Made by a program: the position numbers and the translations under genes
Source: Bradyrhizobium viridifuturi
GTDB taxonomy: Bacteria; Pseudomonadota; Alphaproteobacteria; Rhizobiales; Xanthobacteraceae
NCBI RefSeq assembly: GCF_001238275.1
Contig: NZ_LGTB01000053.1
Coordinates: 1 to 60,502, forward strand
Reading direction: 5' to 3'
DNA: 60,502 nt
Notes under the pieces: generated by a model
What the model saw: only the letters and a program-made list of their open reading frames with translations
Told to the model about the DNA's origin: nothing
Database searches by the model: none
Part shown: one piece after another, positions 1 through 8,633 of the stretch
Layout: each line of letters starts with the position of its first letter
Numbering within the stretch: the first letter of the stretch is position 1

Positions 1-842
1 CTGGTCGATTCGCACACCGGCCTCGCCGACCTGCTGGTTCTGAACGGCAACACGATCGAGGGCCATGTCGGCACGACCGACGGCACCCTGGCATTCACCA
101 TCACGGTCGATCCGGCCACGGGGCTCGTGACCTTCACCGAGTATCGGGCGGTGAAGCAGCCGCTTGGCACCAGTCCGGACAACGGCGAAGGCGTGACGCT
201 GGCGCCGGGAATCGTCAGCCTGGTTGCAACCATCACGGACCGCGACGGCGACGTCCAGAGCGCGAGCCTTGACCTCGGCAAGCAGCTCACGATCACCGAC
301 GACGGACCGAGCATCGCGGCAAATGGCACGACGCCATCGCTGTCGTTGAGCGAAACGCATCTGACCGCGACGGCGTTCGACGACCACATCGCCGGCTCGG
401 CGCCGGATGCATCGCAGACGACGACATCGACCGACTTCTCGACGGCATTCACTTCGGTTCAAGGCGCCGATGGTGCGACCATCTGCTACGCGCTGACGAT
501 CAGCGGCGGCAACGATACCGCGTCGGGCCTGATCGATTCGCACACCGGCCTCGCCGACGTGCTGGTTCTGAACGGCAGCACCATCGAAGGCCATGTCGGC
601 ACGACCGACGGCACGCTGGCATTCACCATCGCCGTCGACCCGACAACAGGGCTCGTGACCTTCACCGAATATCGCGCGGTGACGCAACCCCTCGGTACCA
701 ATCTCGACACCGGCGAAGGCGTTACGCTGGGAGCCGGCATCGTCAACCTGGTTGCAACCATCACCGACAAGGACGGCGACGTCCAGAGCGCGAGCCTCGA
801 CCTCGGCAAGCAATTGACGATCACCGATGACGGTCCGACCAT
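1..842 (+). repeat. Direct repeat with 528-bp period inside the adhesin-like gene
   Basis: Bases 1-314 and 529-842 are near-identical copies in the same frame; both contain the string gattcgcacaccggcctcgcc. The period of 528 bp equals 176 codons, one protein repeat. More copies probably lie upstream of the window. Confidence 0.85.
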
Positions 843-1938
843 CGGCGGATTCCCGGAGACCTGCATCGCCGGTCAAGACGATCAGATCGCGACCGGCACC
901 TACCACGTCAATTTCGGCGCGGATGGCGATGCCGGGATGCAGGTTGCGATCCACGACGGTGCGGTCGGCAGCACGGGATTCAACCTGGCCACGTCCAGCC
1001 TCGGTGGCGGCATCACCTCGGTGCATGTCACCGGAAATGGCGACGACTACAACTTCTACTATGCGACTCACACGGTGAGCGGCGGCGTCGAAATGGACGC
1101 CTACCTCTCGGATTCAGGCGGTACGCTGGCTGATCCCTACTTCACGCTGCTGATCAATCCGGACGGAACCTTCATCTTCGATCTCGAGAGCGTCGACGTG
1201 CTGAAGCAGGTCACCGTGACCGGCTCCACCTTCGGCGCCTCGGGCGGCGGCACGCCGTCCCTCACCGCCCCGGATAAAGAGCTCGTCATCACCGGATCCG
1301 ACAACAGCGGCAATCCCATTGATGTCAAGGCGTCGAGCAACGGCATCGCAGTCGGCGATACCGGGCTCAGCATGGATCCCAACGAGCAGCTGAACCTTAA
1401 GTTCTCCAACGAGCAGCCGCAGATCAGCTTCATGCTGACCCAGTGGCAAGGCAATGGCACGGCGAGCGTGATCTTCAAGGTCCTGGACGGCGGCACCGAC
1501 GTGCACGACTTCAGCATCGACGTTGCAAAGCCACATAGCGGCAATCCCACCGTGGTCGTGCAACAAACGTCGGATGCGTCGCTGATCGACACGTCTACTT
1601 TCGACAGCGCCACGTCGACCTACACGCTCTACGTTGGCAAGGAGTTCAACCAGGTCGGGATCGACTACAGTCAGGCGGCCAGCGGAAACGCCACCTTCAC
1701 GGTCAACAACATCACCTATAACGAGAAGACGACCATCCCGAGCACCGATCTGCTTTTCGACGTGCTTGCCGCCGACAAGGATGGCGATACAGCCACGACC
1801 AGCCTTCAGGTCGATATTCAGGGCGTCACGACCGGGGCACCCGCGCCGATATTCGCGCCCAGTCCGGAAATTGCGGCAATGGCCGGCACCGTCATTTCAG
1901 ATCCGATCGCTCATGTGCAGCACGATCTGATCCTGTAA
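1..1938 (+). CDS. C-terminal part of a large repetitive DUF5801/RTX-type surface protein (5' end outside window)
   Basis: The frame is open from base 1, so the gene begins upstream; 645 residues and the stop are visible. The visible part starts inside one extracellular repeat and contains a second copy about 176 residues later. Shared landmarks are SHTGLAD, GTTDGTLAFTI, LVATITD.DGDVQSA and QLTITDDGP, the pattern of DUF5801/VCBS-like repeats in giant secreted adhesins. The last ~350 residues are a non-repeated Thr/Ser/Gly/Asp-rich region. There are almost no cysteines and few Lys/Arg, as expected for an acidic, calcium-rich surface protein. I see no classic GGxGxDxxx nonapeptide array in the visible part, and the protein ends in VQHDLIL. 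Such proteins are usually exported by type I secretion and act in adhesion or biofilm. Function is inferred from repeat type only. Confidence 0.75.
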   Translation: MVDSHTGLADLLVLNGNTIEGHVGTTDGTLAFTITVDPATGLVTFTEYRAVKQPLGTSPDNGEGVTLAPGIVSLVATITDRDGDVQSASLDLGKQLTITDDGPSIAANGTTPSLSLSETHLTATAFDDHIAGSAPDASQTTTSTDFSTAFTSVQGADGATICYALTISGGNDTASGLIDSHTGLADVLVLNGSTIEGHVGTTDGTLAFTIAVDPTTGLVTFTEYRAVTQPLGTNLDTGEGVTLGAGIVNLVATITDKDGDVQSASLDLGKQLTITDDGPTIGGFPETCIAGQDDQIATGTYHVNFGADGDAGMQVAIHDGAVGSTGFNLATSSLGGGITSVHVTGNGDDYNFYYATHTVSGGVEMDAYLSDSGGTLADPYFTLLINPDGTFIFDLESVDVLKQVTVTGSTFGASGGGTPSLTAPDKELVITGSDNSGNPIDVKASSNGIAVGDTGLSMDPNEQLNLKFSNEQPQISFMLTQWQGNGTASVIFKVLDGGTDVHDFSIDVAKPHSGNPTVVVQQTSDASLIDTSTFDSATSTYTLYVGKEFNQVGIDYSQAASGNATFTVNNITYNEKTTIPSTDLLFDVLAADKDGDTATTSLQVDIQGVTTGAPAPIFAPSPEIAAMAGTVISDPIAHVQHDLIL

Positions 1939-1960
1939 GGGCCCTGAAGCCTGGTGAAAG

Positions 1961-1994
1961 TCCTGGCCCGCGTCAGCTATTGGCGCGGGCAGGA
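1961..1994. terminator. Hairpin between convergent genes
   Basis: gcccgcg (1966-1972) pairs with cgcgggc (1984-1990), and the stem extends outward through a mismatch. It lies between the stop of the repetitive protein and the stop of the convergent phosphoesterase. There is no clear T-tract, so it may end transcription weakly or only block read-through. Confidence 0.4.
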
Positions 1995-2006
1995 TGATCT
2001 CTCGTA

Positions 2007-3776
2007 TCAGTGCCAGCCTTCGCCGGCCTTCAGCGCCGCCGACAGGCTGCGCACCGGGCGCGTCACCAGCGGATCAAGATCGAAACGCTTCTCGAGCATC
2101 CTGAGGATCGACGTGGTGTCGAAGTCCTCATGCGCGACGCCCGACTTGTTGAAGCGCTTGGCGATCAGCAGCGCCGGAATGCGGGTGCCCGGGCCCCACT
2201 GGTCCGCAGCACGGGCCTCGGCACCATGACGGTTGAACGGCGGCGGCGGCACGTGGTCCCACTGCCCACCGAACTCGTCATAGGTGATGACGATCAGCGT
2301 GTCCTTGCCATCAGGCCCTTCGACGATCGCCTTGACGAGATCGACGAGATGCTGACTGCCTTCGGACTCGCTGGTGTAGCCCGGATGCTCGTTCTCCTCG
2401 CCGATCGGCTTGATGAAGCTGACCTGCTTCAGCCGGCCGGTCTTGGCTGCCTGGATGAACTCTGCCTCGTCCTTCAGGTGATCCCTGCGGGCCTGCGTTC
2501 CCGGCGCGTAATTGGCGAAGTAGTTGAGCGCCTGGTGGTGGTACTGGAAGTCCACGTCGGGGCAGTTCGGGAACACTGCGGTGGAGACATGGTTCGGATC
2601 GGTGCAGGTCGTGCCGTTGCCATTGGTCCAGCCGGAAGCACCGACGTCGCCATTGGCATTGGACCAGCCGCCCGAGTACCAGGCCCAGTCAACATGCTTG
2701 GCCGACAGCCGATCGCCGATGTTCGGCGTGTGCAGCGGCGGCAGGCGCTTGATGTCCGGAGTGCCCGGCGAATAGGGCTGGTAGGTCGGCTGCGTGGTGT
2801 TAACCGCATAGTCACCGCAGGCGAGGCCCGCCGGCAGGCCGGCCTGGTTGCACTTCGCCGTGAGCTGCGCGTCCTTCACGGTGGAGAGCGGCGCATAGAG
2901 CGGCGTGCTGGTCGGCATGCCGTTGGCATCGACGATCGAGTGGAAGTCGTTGGCGCTGCCGTCGTTCAAGGCACCGACGAACTGCGGCGCCGCGGCCGCG
3001 ACAAAGAATTGGTGGTTGAGGAACGAGCCGCCGAAGGCACCCTGGAAGAAGCTGTCGGCGATGACGTAGTTCGGCGCGCCGTGGCCGTGGAGATAGCTGT
3101 AGATCGGCAGCTTCTTGGTGTCGTAGTAGCCCATCACCAGGCCCGAAGCGTCGCTGCCGGTCACGTAGCGGTTCTGCCGGCCGCCGTTGAGCTGATACTG
3201 CTCGCTGTAGAAGCGATGCACGATGTCCTCGGTACAGCCGCCGGGCGCGCCGGTGCCGTTGAGGAAGCCGTGCGCGGCGAACGCACCGACCGGCTTCGGA
3301 CAAGTGGTCGCCGAGGTCGGGATGAAGTCGTTGATCTCGAACGGCTTGTTCTTGAACGCGCTCAGGATCGCGACCGAGCCCGTGTTGTCGGTGCAGGTGG
3401 TCGGCTGCGGCGACGGAGAGGTCAGATTGACGTCGTTCTGCAACAGGCAGGCATAGACGGTCTGGTTGTCCTGGCGGACCTGCAGCGTATGGGCCTGGTC
3501 GGCGTCGGAAGTACCGTTGATCTTGTCGCGGCCGACATCGCCCCAATGCCCGTACAGGTTATCGAAGCTGTGGTTTTCCTGATAGATGACGACGATGTGC
3601 TTGTACTGATGCACGCCCTCATGGCCGCGGTCGCGCAGCTCACGCAGTTCGTCCCGCACCTCGTGCTTGAACTCATCAACGATCTTTTCGACCAAATTCT
3701 CGGCGTTTGCCACCGGTGAGATGGCAACGGCGCCAGCAACAACTGCGAGCGCCGGAATGGCTCCCCAAAGCCGCAT
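2007..3776 (-). CDS. Secreted phosphoesterase family protein (PF04185, acid phosphatase/phospholipase C type)
   Basis: 589 residues. The start at 3776 is chosen because it follows an AGGAGAG ribosome site and opens with a Sec signal peptide (MRLWGAIPALAV...ANA); a longer in-frame extension lacks both. After the signal comes a short charged helical stretch, then the family signature HIVVIYQENHSFDNLYG, in which the E-N pair belongs to the metal/nucleophile site. Later motifs are YSYLHGHGAPNYV, DWAWYSGGW and VITYDEFGGQWDHV, and the protein ends with the LRMLEKRF block. The family hydrolyses phosphate mono- or diesters in the periplasm or outside the cell. A larger paralogue lies at 6333-8396. 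The gene is divergent from a di-haem peroxidase gene and close to the type II secretion genes, so it is a candidate cargo. Substrate cannot be told from sequence. Confidence 0.85.
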   Translation of the reverse strand: MRLWGAIPALAVVAGAVAISPVANAENLVEKIVDEFKHEVRDELRELRDRGHEGVHQYKHIVVIYQENHSFDNLYGHWGDVGRDKINGTSDADQAHTLQVRQDNQTVYACLLQNDVNLTSPSPQPTTCTDNTGSVAILSAFKNKPFEINDFIPTSATTCPKPVGAFAAHGFLNGTGAPGGCTEDIVHRFYSEQYQLNGGRQNRYVTGSDASGLVMGYYDTKKLPIYSYLHGHGAPNYVIADSFFQGAFGGSFLNHQFFVAAAAPQFVGALNDGSANDFHSIVDANGMPTSTPLYAPLSTVKDAQLTAKCNQAGLPAGLACGDYAVNTTQPTYQPYSPGTPDIKRLPPLHTPNIGDRLSAKHVDWAWYSGGWSNANGDVGASGWTNGNGTTCTDPNHVSTAVFPNCPDVDFQYHHQALNYFANYAPGTQARRDHLKDEAEFIQAAKTGRLKQVSFIKPIGEENEHPGYTSESEGSQHLVDLVKAIVEGPDGKDTLIVITYDEFGGQWDHVPPPPFNRHGAEARAADQWGPGTRIPALLIAKRFNKSGVAHEDFDTTSILRMLEKRFDLDPLVTRPVRSLSAALKAGEGWH

Positions 3777-4083
3777 AGTGCTCTCCTGATTCCAGAAAGA
3801 AATAGAAATGGAGTTGCACGCTATGCAAAACACATTTCGCCGGGATGACCGTTTTTCGACGCGCGCACAAACGCGTGAAAGAACCCGCACACGCCGATCA
3901 TTTTTCTTTCTGTCATATGCAGCGCCGCTTCCGGCCCGTTGATTGATCGTCATCAAACCGCAATCAACAGTCGTCTATCCAAACAGATGGTCATTGATCC
4001 TGCCGACAGGAAACTGTCACCTCGGTGACATCTTCCGACGTCGGGCGGCGCATATGCATTGTGACAAGGGGCGTACTCTCGCA
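3777..4083. promoter_or_regulatory. Divergent promoter region with perfect palindrome and possible Pho-box-like repeats
   Basis: This 307-bp region separates the divergent phosphoesterase and di-haem peroxidase genes. Bases 4015-4030 form a perfect inverted repeat (TGTCACC tc GGTGACA). Read as 7-mers with 4-base spacers, CCGACAG gaaa CTGTCAC ctcg GTGACAT resembles a degenerate PhoB box array (consensus CTGTCAT). The site is about 55-70 bp upstream of the peroxidase start. Either reading is inference; no promoter hexamers are assigned. Confidence 0.35.
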
Positions 4084-5514
4084 ATGGCTTGGGATATTCT
4101 GGCGTCCGGCTCCGCGAAATGTCGTGCGCCATCTGCCGATCGCGACGTGAGACCGCGGCGGACTGCATTGCTGGCGCTCGTGGTTGCCTTGCTGCCGTTG
4201 CGCGCACTGGCGTTTCCGCTCGGCGGCGACCAGACCGTGCTGCCGGCCGGCACTGAATTTTCCGAGGACGCCCTGGTGCGGCCGCGCGAGCTCTTTCATT
4301 CCGAGGCGATGGGCGGCCGAAAGTCCTATTTGGTCAATCTCGGTGATCTCGCGTTCAACTCGCCTTCCATCCTCGGCGGCAAGGCGCGCCAGGCCGAGAT
4401 GAGCTGCGGCACCTGCCACGTCAGCGGCGCATCGAACCCGAAGCTGTTCGTTCCGGGCGTGTCCTCGCGCCCCGGCACCTTCGACACGACGAGCCTCGTC
4501 TTCAACGCGAGGACCTTCAACAGCATCCTCGACCCGGTCAGGATTCCGAGCCTGCGGGGCGCCCGCTTCCTCGCTCCCTACGGCCATGACGGGCGCATCA
4601 CCTCGCTGCGCGAGTTTGTATATAATGTCATCGTCAACGAGTTTTCCGGCCCGCGGCCAAGCGACCAGGTCCTCGACGGCCTCGTCGCCTATATCAACGA
4701 CATCGACTTCCTCCCCAATCCGAAGATCGCGCCCGGCGGCAGGCTCGGTGCGCAGGCAAGCGTGGCCGAGCGCCGTGGCGAGGCGCTGTTCTTCAAGCCG
4801 TTCCCGAAGCAGGCCGAGCTCAGCTGCGCCGGCTGTCACATTCCGGGTGGAACCTTCAACGACCAGGTGCGTCACGACGTTGGATCGGGCGGGCTGGTGA
4901 AGACCCCTACCCTGCTTAACGCCAATTTCAACGCGCCGTACTTCCACGACGGCCGCTACGACAGCTATGAGCAGGTGGTCGATCATTTCGACCGCGTGTT
5001 CGACCTCGAACTGTCGACCCAGGACGTGCAGGACCTCGTGGCCTATCTGAATGCGGTCGGCGACGGCGAACGTCCGTTCGACAAGGACGGCGTCGTGCTC
5101 CGGATGAAGGAAGTGCTGGAGCTCTCAAGCGTGCTTGAGGCCGCGATCCCGGCCGCCGATACCGCGGCGGTGTCGCTCGCCGTGACCGGGGTCGGCGCCG
5201 AACTGCGCGAATTGACCGAGCACATCCCGGACATCAGGAACACCTCGATCGGCGGCAAGGACGAGCGGCTCGCGGCGCGCGCGATCCTGAAGGAACTCGT
5301 CCTCACGCTGCGCCGCATCGACCTCGAAGTCGCGGCCGGTCATATCGACGAAGCGATGACGGAGTATCGCAGATTTGCCCAGCTGGTGAATTTCGACGTC
5401 CCCGTCGCCCTGAAAAAGGCCGAGCCGTGGTCGCTGTTCAACAGCACCGTGCATCAAGCCCACTACACGGCACTCGGCCGGATGCTGCCGGTCACCAGCG
5501 GGCAATCACAGTAG
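4084..5514 (+). CDS. Secreted di-haem cytochrome c peroxidase-like protein (MauG/CcpA family), copy 1
   Basis: 476 residues from the ATG at 4084. A GTG at 4147 is an alternative that would open directly with the signal peptide (RPRRTALLALVV...ALA). Two c-haem sites are visible, CGTCH near residues 108-112 and CAGCH near 248-252, spaced exactly as in the paralogue at 8634-10010. Further shared blocks are NLGDLAFNSP, RIPSLRGAR, APYFHDGRYD and the C-terminal EPWSLFN. In this family one haem accepts electrons and the other handles peroxide or, in MauG, oxidises a protein substrate. The protein should be periplasmic. It faces a divergent phosphoesterase gene, and the same pairing of families recurs 4 kb away. 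The physiological electron donor is unknown. Confidence 0.85.
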   Translation: MAWDILASGSAKCRAPSADRDVRPRRTALLALVVALLPLRALAFPLGGDQTVLPAGTEFSEDALVRPRELFHSEAMGGRKSYLVNLGDLAFNSPSILGGKARQAEMSCGTCHVSGASNPKLFVPGVSSRPGTFDTTSLVFNARTFNSILDPVRIPSLRGARFLAPYGHDGRITSLREFVYNVIVNEFSGPRPSDQVLDGLVAYINDIDFLPNPKIAPGGRLGAQASVAERRGEALFFKPFPKQAELSCAGCHIPGGTFNDQVRHDVGSGGLVKTPTLLNANFNAPYFHDGRYDSYEQVVDHFDRVFDLELSTQDVQDLVAYLNAVGDGERPFDKDGVVLRMKEVLELSSVLEAAIPAADTAAVSLAVTGVGAELRELTEHIPDIRNTSIGGKDERLAARAILKELVLTLRRIDLEVAAGHIDEAMTEYRRFAQLVNFDVPVALKKAEPWSLFNSTVHQAHYTALGRMLPVTSGQSQ

Positions 5515-5525
5515 CGCACGGCCCA

Positions 5526-6212
5526 TCACTGCGAGGCCGGCGGCTCGACCCATACGTCGCTCTGCTGGATCCGGCGGATCAGCGCGTGCGGGTCGAACTT
5601 GCGCAGACCCGCGGGAAGTTCGAAGCTTTGCGCCGGCTGGGGCTCGTCCCGGATGTGATCGGCTGATATCACCGTCCCGTCTTCGGTCTTGATCTGCACC
5701 GGAAAGCTGCGCGCACGGTCGATCCAGCCGGTGAAGCCCAGACCGGACGGTGCGGCGATTCGATAGATTTCGGTGTTGCGCCCCGCGATGGCCTGCTGTC
5801 CATCGTGCTGGCAGTGCCACGTCGCGAGATCGACCGGCGCGGATAGCTGCGCCATCACCAGCCATTGCCGGCACGGATCGTCGGGATCGACCGGCACGAA
5901 CTGCTGGGTGAGCGGGCTCGATTGCATCGCATTCATGAAGACGTGCGTGGCCGGCCGGACGAAATAGGCGGCGGGGCCGGCCGTATCGAGCAGGAAGAAG
6001 CCGTCGGGCAGCGCGGTGGTCTCGATGCGCGCTTTTCGGCCCGAGACCCGCAGCGTTCCCATGGCGGTTGCCGCATCGTCCTTCCGCGCGACGAGGTCAG
6101 CTGCAAATTGCTGCGCCGTCGCCGGCATCGGCGCGACGGCCAGGATCGCGATCGCGGACAGGCAAGCCGCCACACGCCTGCGCTCCTTGCATGTGTTTTC
6201 GTCGCGCGTCAT
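5526..6212 (-). CDS. Secreted protein of unknown function
   Basis: 228 residues with an N-terminal signal peptide (VAACLSAIAILAVAPMPATAQ). The mature part begins FAADLVARKDDAATAMGTLRVSGRKARIE, and the fold appears beta-rich with two cysteines (CRQWLV and WHCQHD). The profile resembles the LolA/DUF4412 class of periplasmic proteins that bear on a small lipid-like ligand, but I cannot assign it. It converges on the di-haem peroxidase gene (11-bp gap between stops) and lies upstream of nothing in its own orientation, so it may be monocistronic. The position between the two phosphoesterase/peroxidase pairs suggests a shared role (inference). Confidence 0.7.
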   Translation of the reverse strand: MTRDENTCKERRRVAACLSAIAILAVAPMPATAQQFAADLVARKDDAATAMGTLRVSGRKARIETTALPDGFFLLDTAGPAAYFVRPATHVFMNAMQSSPLTQQFVPVDPDDPCRQWLVMAQLSAPVDLATWHCQHDGQQAIAGRNTEIYRIAAPSGLGFTGWIDRARSFPVQIKTEDGTVISADHIRDEPQPAQSFELPAGLRKFDPHALIRRIQQSDVWVEPPASQ

Positions 6213-6332
6213 CGCAGATCCCCGGTCGTCCAGTTGATGGGCAGGCAGAACATGACGGCGCCGACCGAACCAATGGTTCGATCGGCGCCGGCCTTGGATG
6301 GATTCAAGACCTCGTGGTGGACGAGGGCCCGA

Positions 6333-8396
6333 TCACTCGGTGTAGGACAACGTCACCGGCTTGCTGAAGTCGAACGCGTCGAACAAGTCAGAGAGCGCCG
6401 GGCTGTTGGTCGGGACGTACTCGTTGTTCTTCGAGTAGCTCGGGTTCGGCAGGTTGTCGCGGCTGCGGTTCGTGAGCGGCTGGAGGCCCCAGTTGCGTTC
6501 GATGAACTTCAGCAGCGAAGCGTGGTCGGCGTAGTTGTGGTTGACCTTGCCGCCCGTCGAATAGGGCGAGAGGATCAGGGTCGGAATGCGCGGTCCGTCG
6601 CCGAAGAAGTCGATCGACTGCTGGTAGCCGGAGTCCCAGTAGCCGCCGGCCTCATCCCAGGTGACGAAGATCGCGGTATCAGCCTTCAGCTCCGGATTGT
6701 TCTCCAGCGCGTTGAGCACGTTCAGGACATAGGCCTCGAACAGGTCAACCTTCGAGCTCTGCGGGTGACCGTCGAGCAGACCGTCCGGCTTGCCGAACGA
6801 CACCGCGGGCAGCGTGTTGTTCTGGATCGCCGTGATCAGATCGGCAGTGTCCTTCATGTGGGCCTGACGCACGGCCGGGTTGGCCATGATCGAGGTCGCA
6901 TACTGGAACGGATTGCAAATCTGGCAGTAGGCAACACCGAGCGCGTGCGCCGGATCGGCGACCGCAGCGGCGCTGAGGTTCGGGTTCGACGGATTGGCGG
7001 CAACCGCGGCATTGGAGAGCGCCACGGCGTCGTTGAACGCGCCACCATAGAACGCCCAGGAGATGTTCTTCTCCATCAGCGCATCGCCGATCGTGCGAAC
7101 CGACGACGGCGGCACGTTGTTGCCGCCCGACAGCGCGCCGTTCGGCAGGTAGCCCGGATTGACGTTGTTGAGCATGTAGTAGTGGTTGGGCTTGCAGTTG
7201 GGCTCCGCCGCGTACGGCAGATTGTTGAGATAGTTGACGATCGGCTTCACGCCGGGCTGGAACACGTCCGAGCAGTTGCTCCAGTTGCCGTCGACGGTGT
7301 AGCGATTGACCGAACCCGCGACCGGATTCGGATTGGCGATCAGGTTCGCCGGCGGCGTCACCGGATTGCCCTTGCCGTCGCTCCAGAACGCCGCGTCGCC
7401 GGTGCCGAGCATGAAGTGGTTCGCGCCGGTGCCGCCGTGGAACGACTGGTGGAAATTGTCGCTCAGGGTGAAGCGGTCGGCGAGCATCTTCAGGACCGGG
7501 GCCTGACCCTGCTGGGCATTGTAGAAGCCCATCGAGTTGGCCATGCTCTTGTTCGACGACGAATAGGTCGCCATCACGAACGGGAACAGGTCGTTGAGGC
7601 ATCCCGAATTGTTCTTCTTGGTGGCGTTGGCGGCGTTGCAGTCTTCCTGCTGCCAATCCTGATAGAAGCGATGGGTCGAGTCGCCCGTATAGTCGTCGTC
7701 GCTGATCTGCTCACCCTGCAGCGGGAACGGTCCGTTCAGACCGCCGGCGCCGGGCACGCGGGTATCCAGCACACCGGTCGGCAGGCCGCTGAAGCCGGTG
7801 GTGAGGATGTCGAGATCGGCCGGATCCATGTCCTTTTCGACACTGGCTTCGGTGATCGTCTTGAACGGAGGCGACGTGTCGCTCTGCGCGGTCGGCGTGC
7901 CGTTGGTGTTCGGCTGCGGCATCAGATTGGTGGCGTTGTAGGGCGACTTCGAGATGGCAGGCGCACCGATGTAGTACAGCGGCTGGCCCGCGACCGAGGC
8001 CTGCTGCGCCAGCGCGAAGTTCGGTCCCGGCGTTCCGTCCTCGTTGACGATACCCTTCGACAACAGGTTGGAGATGGTCTGCCCCTTGCCCTTCGGCTTG
8101 TACACACCGAAGGTGTGATCCAGGCCGCGGTTCTCGCCGATCAGAATGATGACGTGCTTGATCGGCGACGCCGTCTTGCCCTTGTCGCCGTGATCCTTGC
8201 CACCATGATCTCCATGGTTCTCATGCTTCGTACGATCGCCCTCTTCTTGCGCCTGGTGATTGTGATGCGAACGCTTGTCCCAATCACTGCGACCGCCCGG
8301 ATAGTGAGCGGCATATGCGGCAGTTGCGACCAGCACCGTTGACGCGATGCAGAGCGCGGTGCTGGTTCGCCAGTGCTTTTTGTAATTCAAACTCAT
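6333..8396 (-). CDS. Secreted phosphoesterase family protein (PF04185), larger paralogue
   Basis: 687 residues. The start at 8396 is chosen because it gives a signal peptide (MSLNYKKHWRTSTALC...AYA) preceded by a GAGG-containing site; the upstream extension is not signal-like. A charged His/Lys/Asp-rich linker (residues ~40-75) precedes the catalytic core, which opens with HVIILIGENRGLDHTFG. The E-N pair of the family active site is conserved. Later blocks are SDNFHQSFHGGTGANHF, SWAFYGGAFND, FVTWDEAGGYWDSG and FIERNWGL. It is about 100 residues longer than the paralogue at 2007-3776 because of insertions in the middle. Expected location is outside the inner membrane, as phosphatase or phospholipase C-like enzyme. 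The next gene upstream on the same strand is the second di-haem peroxidase, 237 bp away. Confidence 0.85.
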   Translation of the reverse strand: MSLNYKKHWRTSTALCIASTVLVATAAYAAHYPGGRSDWDKRSHHNHQAQEEGDRTKHENHGDHGGKDHGDKGKTASPIKHVIILIGENRGLDHTFGVYKPKGKGQTISNLLSKGIVNEDGTPGPNFALAQQASVAGQPLYYIGAPAISKSPYNATNLMPQPNTNGTPTAQSDTSPPFKTITEASVEKDMDPADLDILTTGFSGLPTGVLDTRVPGAGGLNGPFPLQGEQISDDDYTGDSTHRFYQDWQQEDCNAANATKKNNSGCLNDLFPFVMATYSSSNKSMANSMGFYNAQQGQAPVLKMLADRFTLSDNFHQSFHGGTGANHFMLGTGDAAFWSDGKGNPVTPPANLIANPNPVAGSVNRYTVDGNWSNCSDVFQPGVKPIVNYLNNLPYAAEPNCKPNHYYMLNNVNPGYLPNGALSGGNNVPPSSVRTIGDALMEKNISWAFYGGAFNDAVALSNAAVAANPSNPNLSAAAVADPAHALGVAYCQICNPFQYATSIMANPAVRQAHMKDTADLITAIQNNTLPAVSFGKPDGLLDGHPQSSKVDLFEAYVLNVLNALENNPELKADTAIFVTWDEAGGYWDSGYQQSIDFFGDGPRIPTLILSPYSTGGKVNHNYADHASLLKFIERNWGLQPLTNRSRDNLPNPSYSKNNEYVPTNSPALSDLFDAFDFSKPVTLSYTE

Positions 8397-8552
8397 TGTC
8401 GACCTCAGGGTGTTTGCGGATAGCAACACGCCCTGCTTAGTGCGACAGTATGACGCATGCTTTTCGCTTACGTGAAAGCGCGCGAGAAATTTCGAAACGT
8501 TCAAAGATTTTCTGTGGAGACATCTGCCGCCGCACGACGCATCTCCACTAAT

Positions 8553-8579
8553 CGACTTTCGATCGATGATCGAAAATCG
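8553..8579. promoter_or_regulatory. Inverted repeat upstream of the larger phosphoesterase
   Basis: tttcgatc (8557-8564) and gatcgaaa (8568-8575) flank a 3-base spacer, and outer cga/tcg triplets extend the arms with one mismatch. It lies about 160 bp upstream of the phosphoesterase start and just downstream of the peroxidase stop. No T-tract follows on either strand, so an operator is more likely than a terminator. Confidence 0.35.
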
Positions 8580-8633
8580 ACGCAGCAGTCCACGCAACGA
8601 CGCGTTGCGCGAATCCGCTACGATAAAAGCCGA

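Noticed and set aside
1..842. CRISPR array
   Set aside because: Only two long in-frame copies; no short regular repeats with unique spacers here or elsewhere in the window.
2010..3719. Long open frame opposite the first phosphoesterase (about 569 codons)
   Set aside because: Arg/Val-rich antisense frame typical of GC-rich DNA; no domain, no ribosome site, and the opposite strand has a clear family match.
3777..3956. 60-residue N-terminal extension of the first phosphoesterase
   Set aside because: Would bury the signal peptide; the ATG at 3776 has a strong AGGAGAG site.
5865..8342. Open frame of about 825 codons opposite the second phosphoesterase
   Set aside because: Same kind of antisense shadow; Arg/Val/Gly/His-rich with no recognisable motif.
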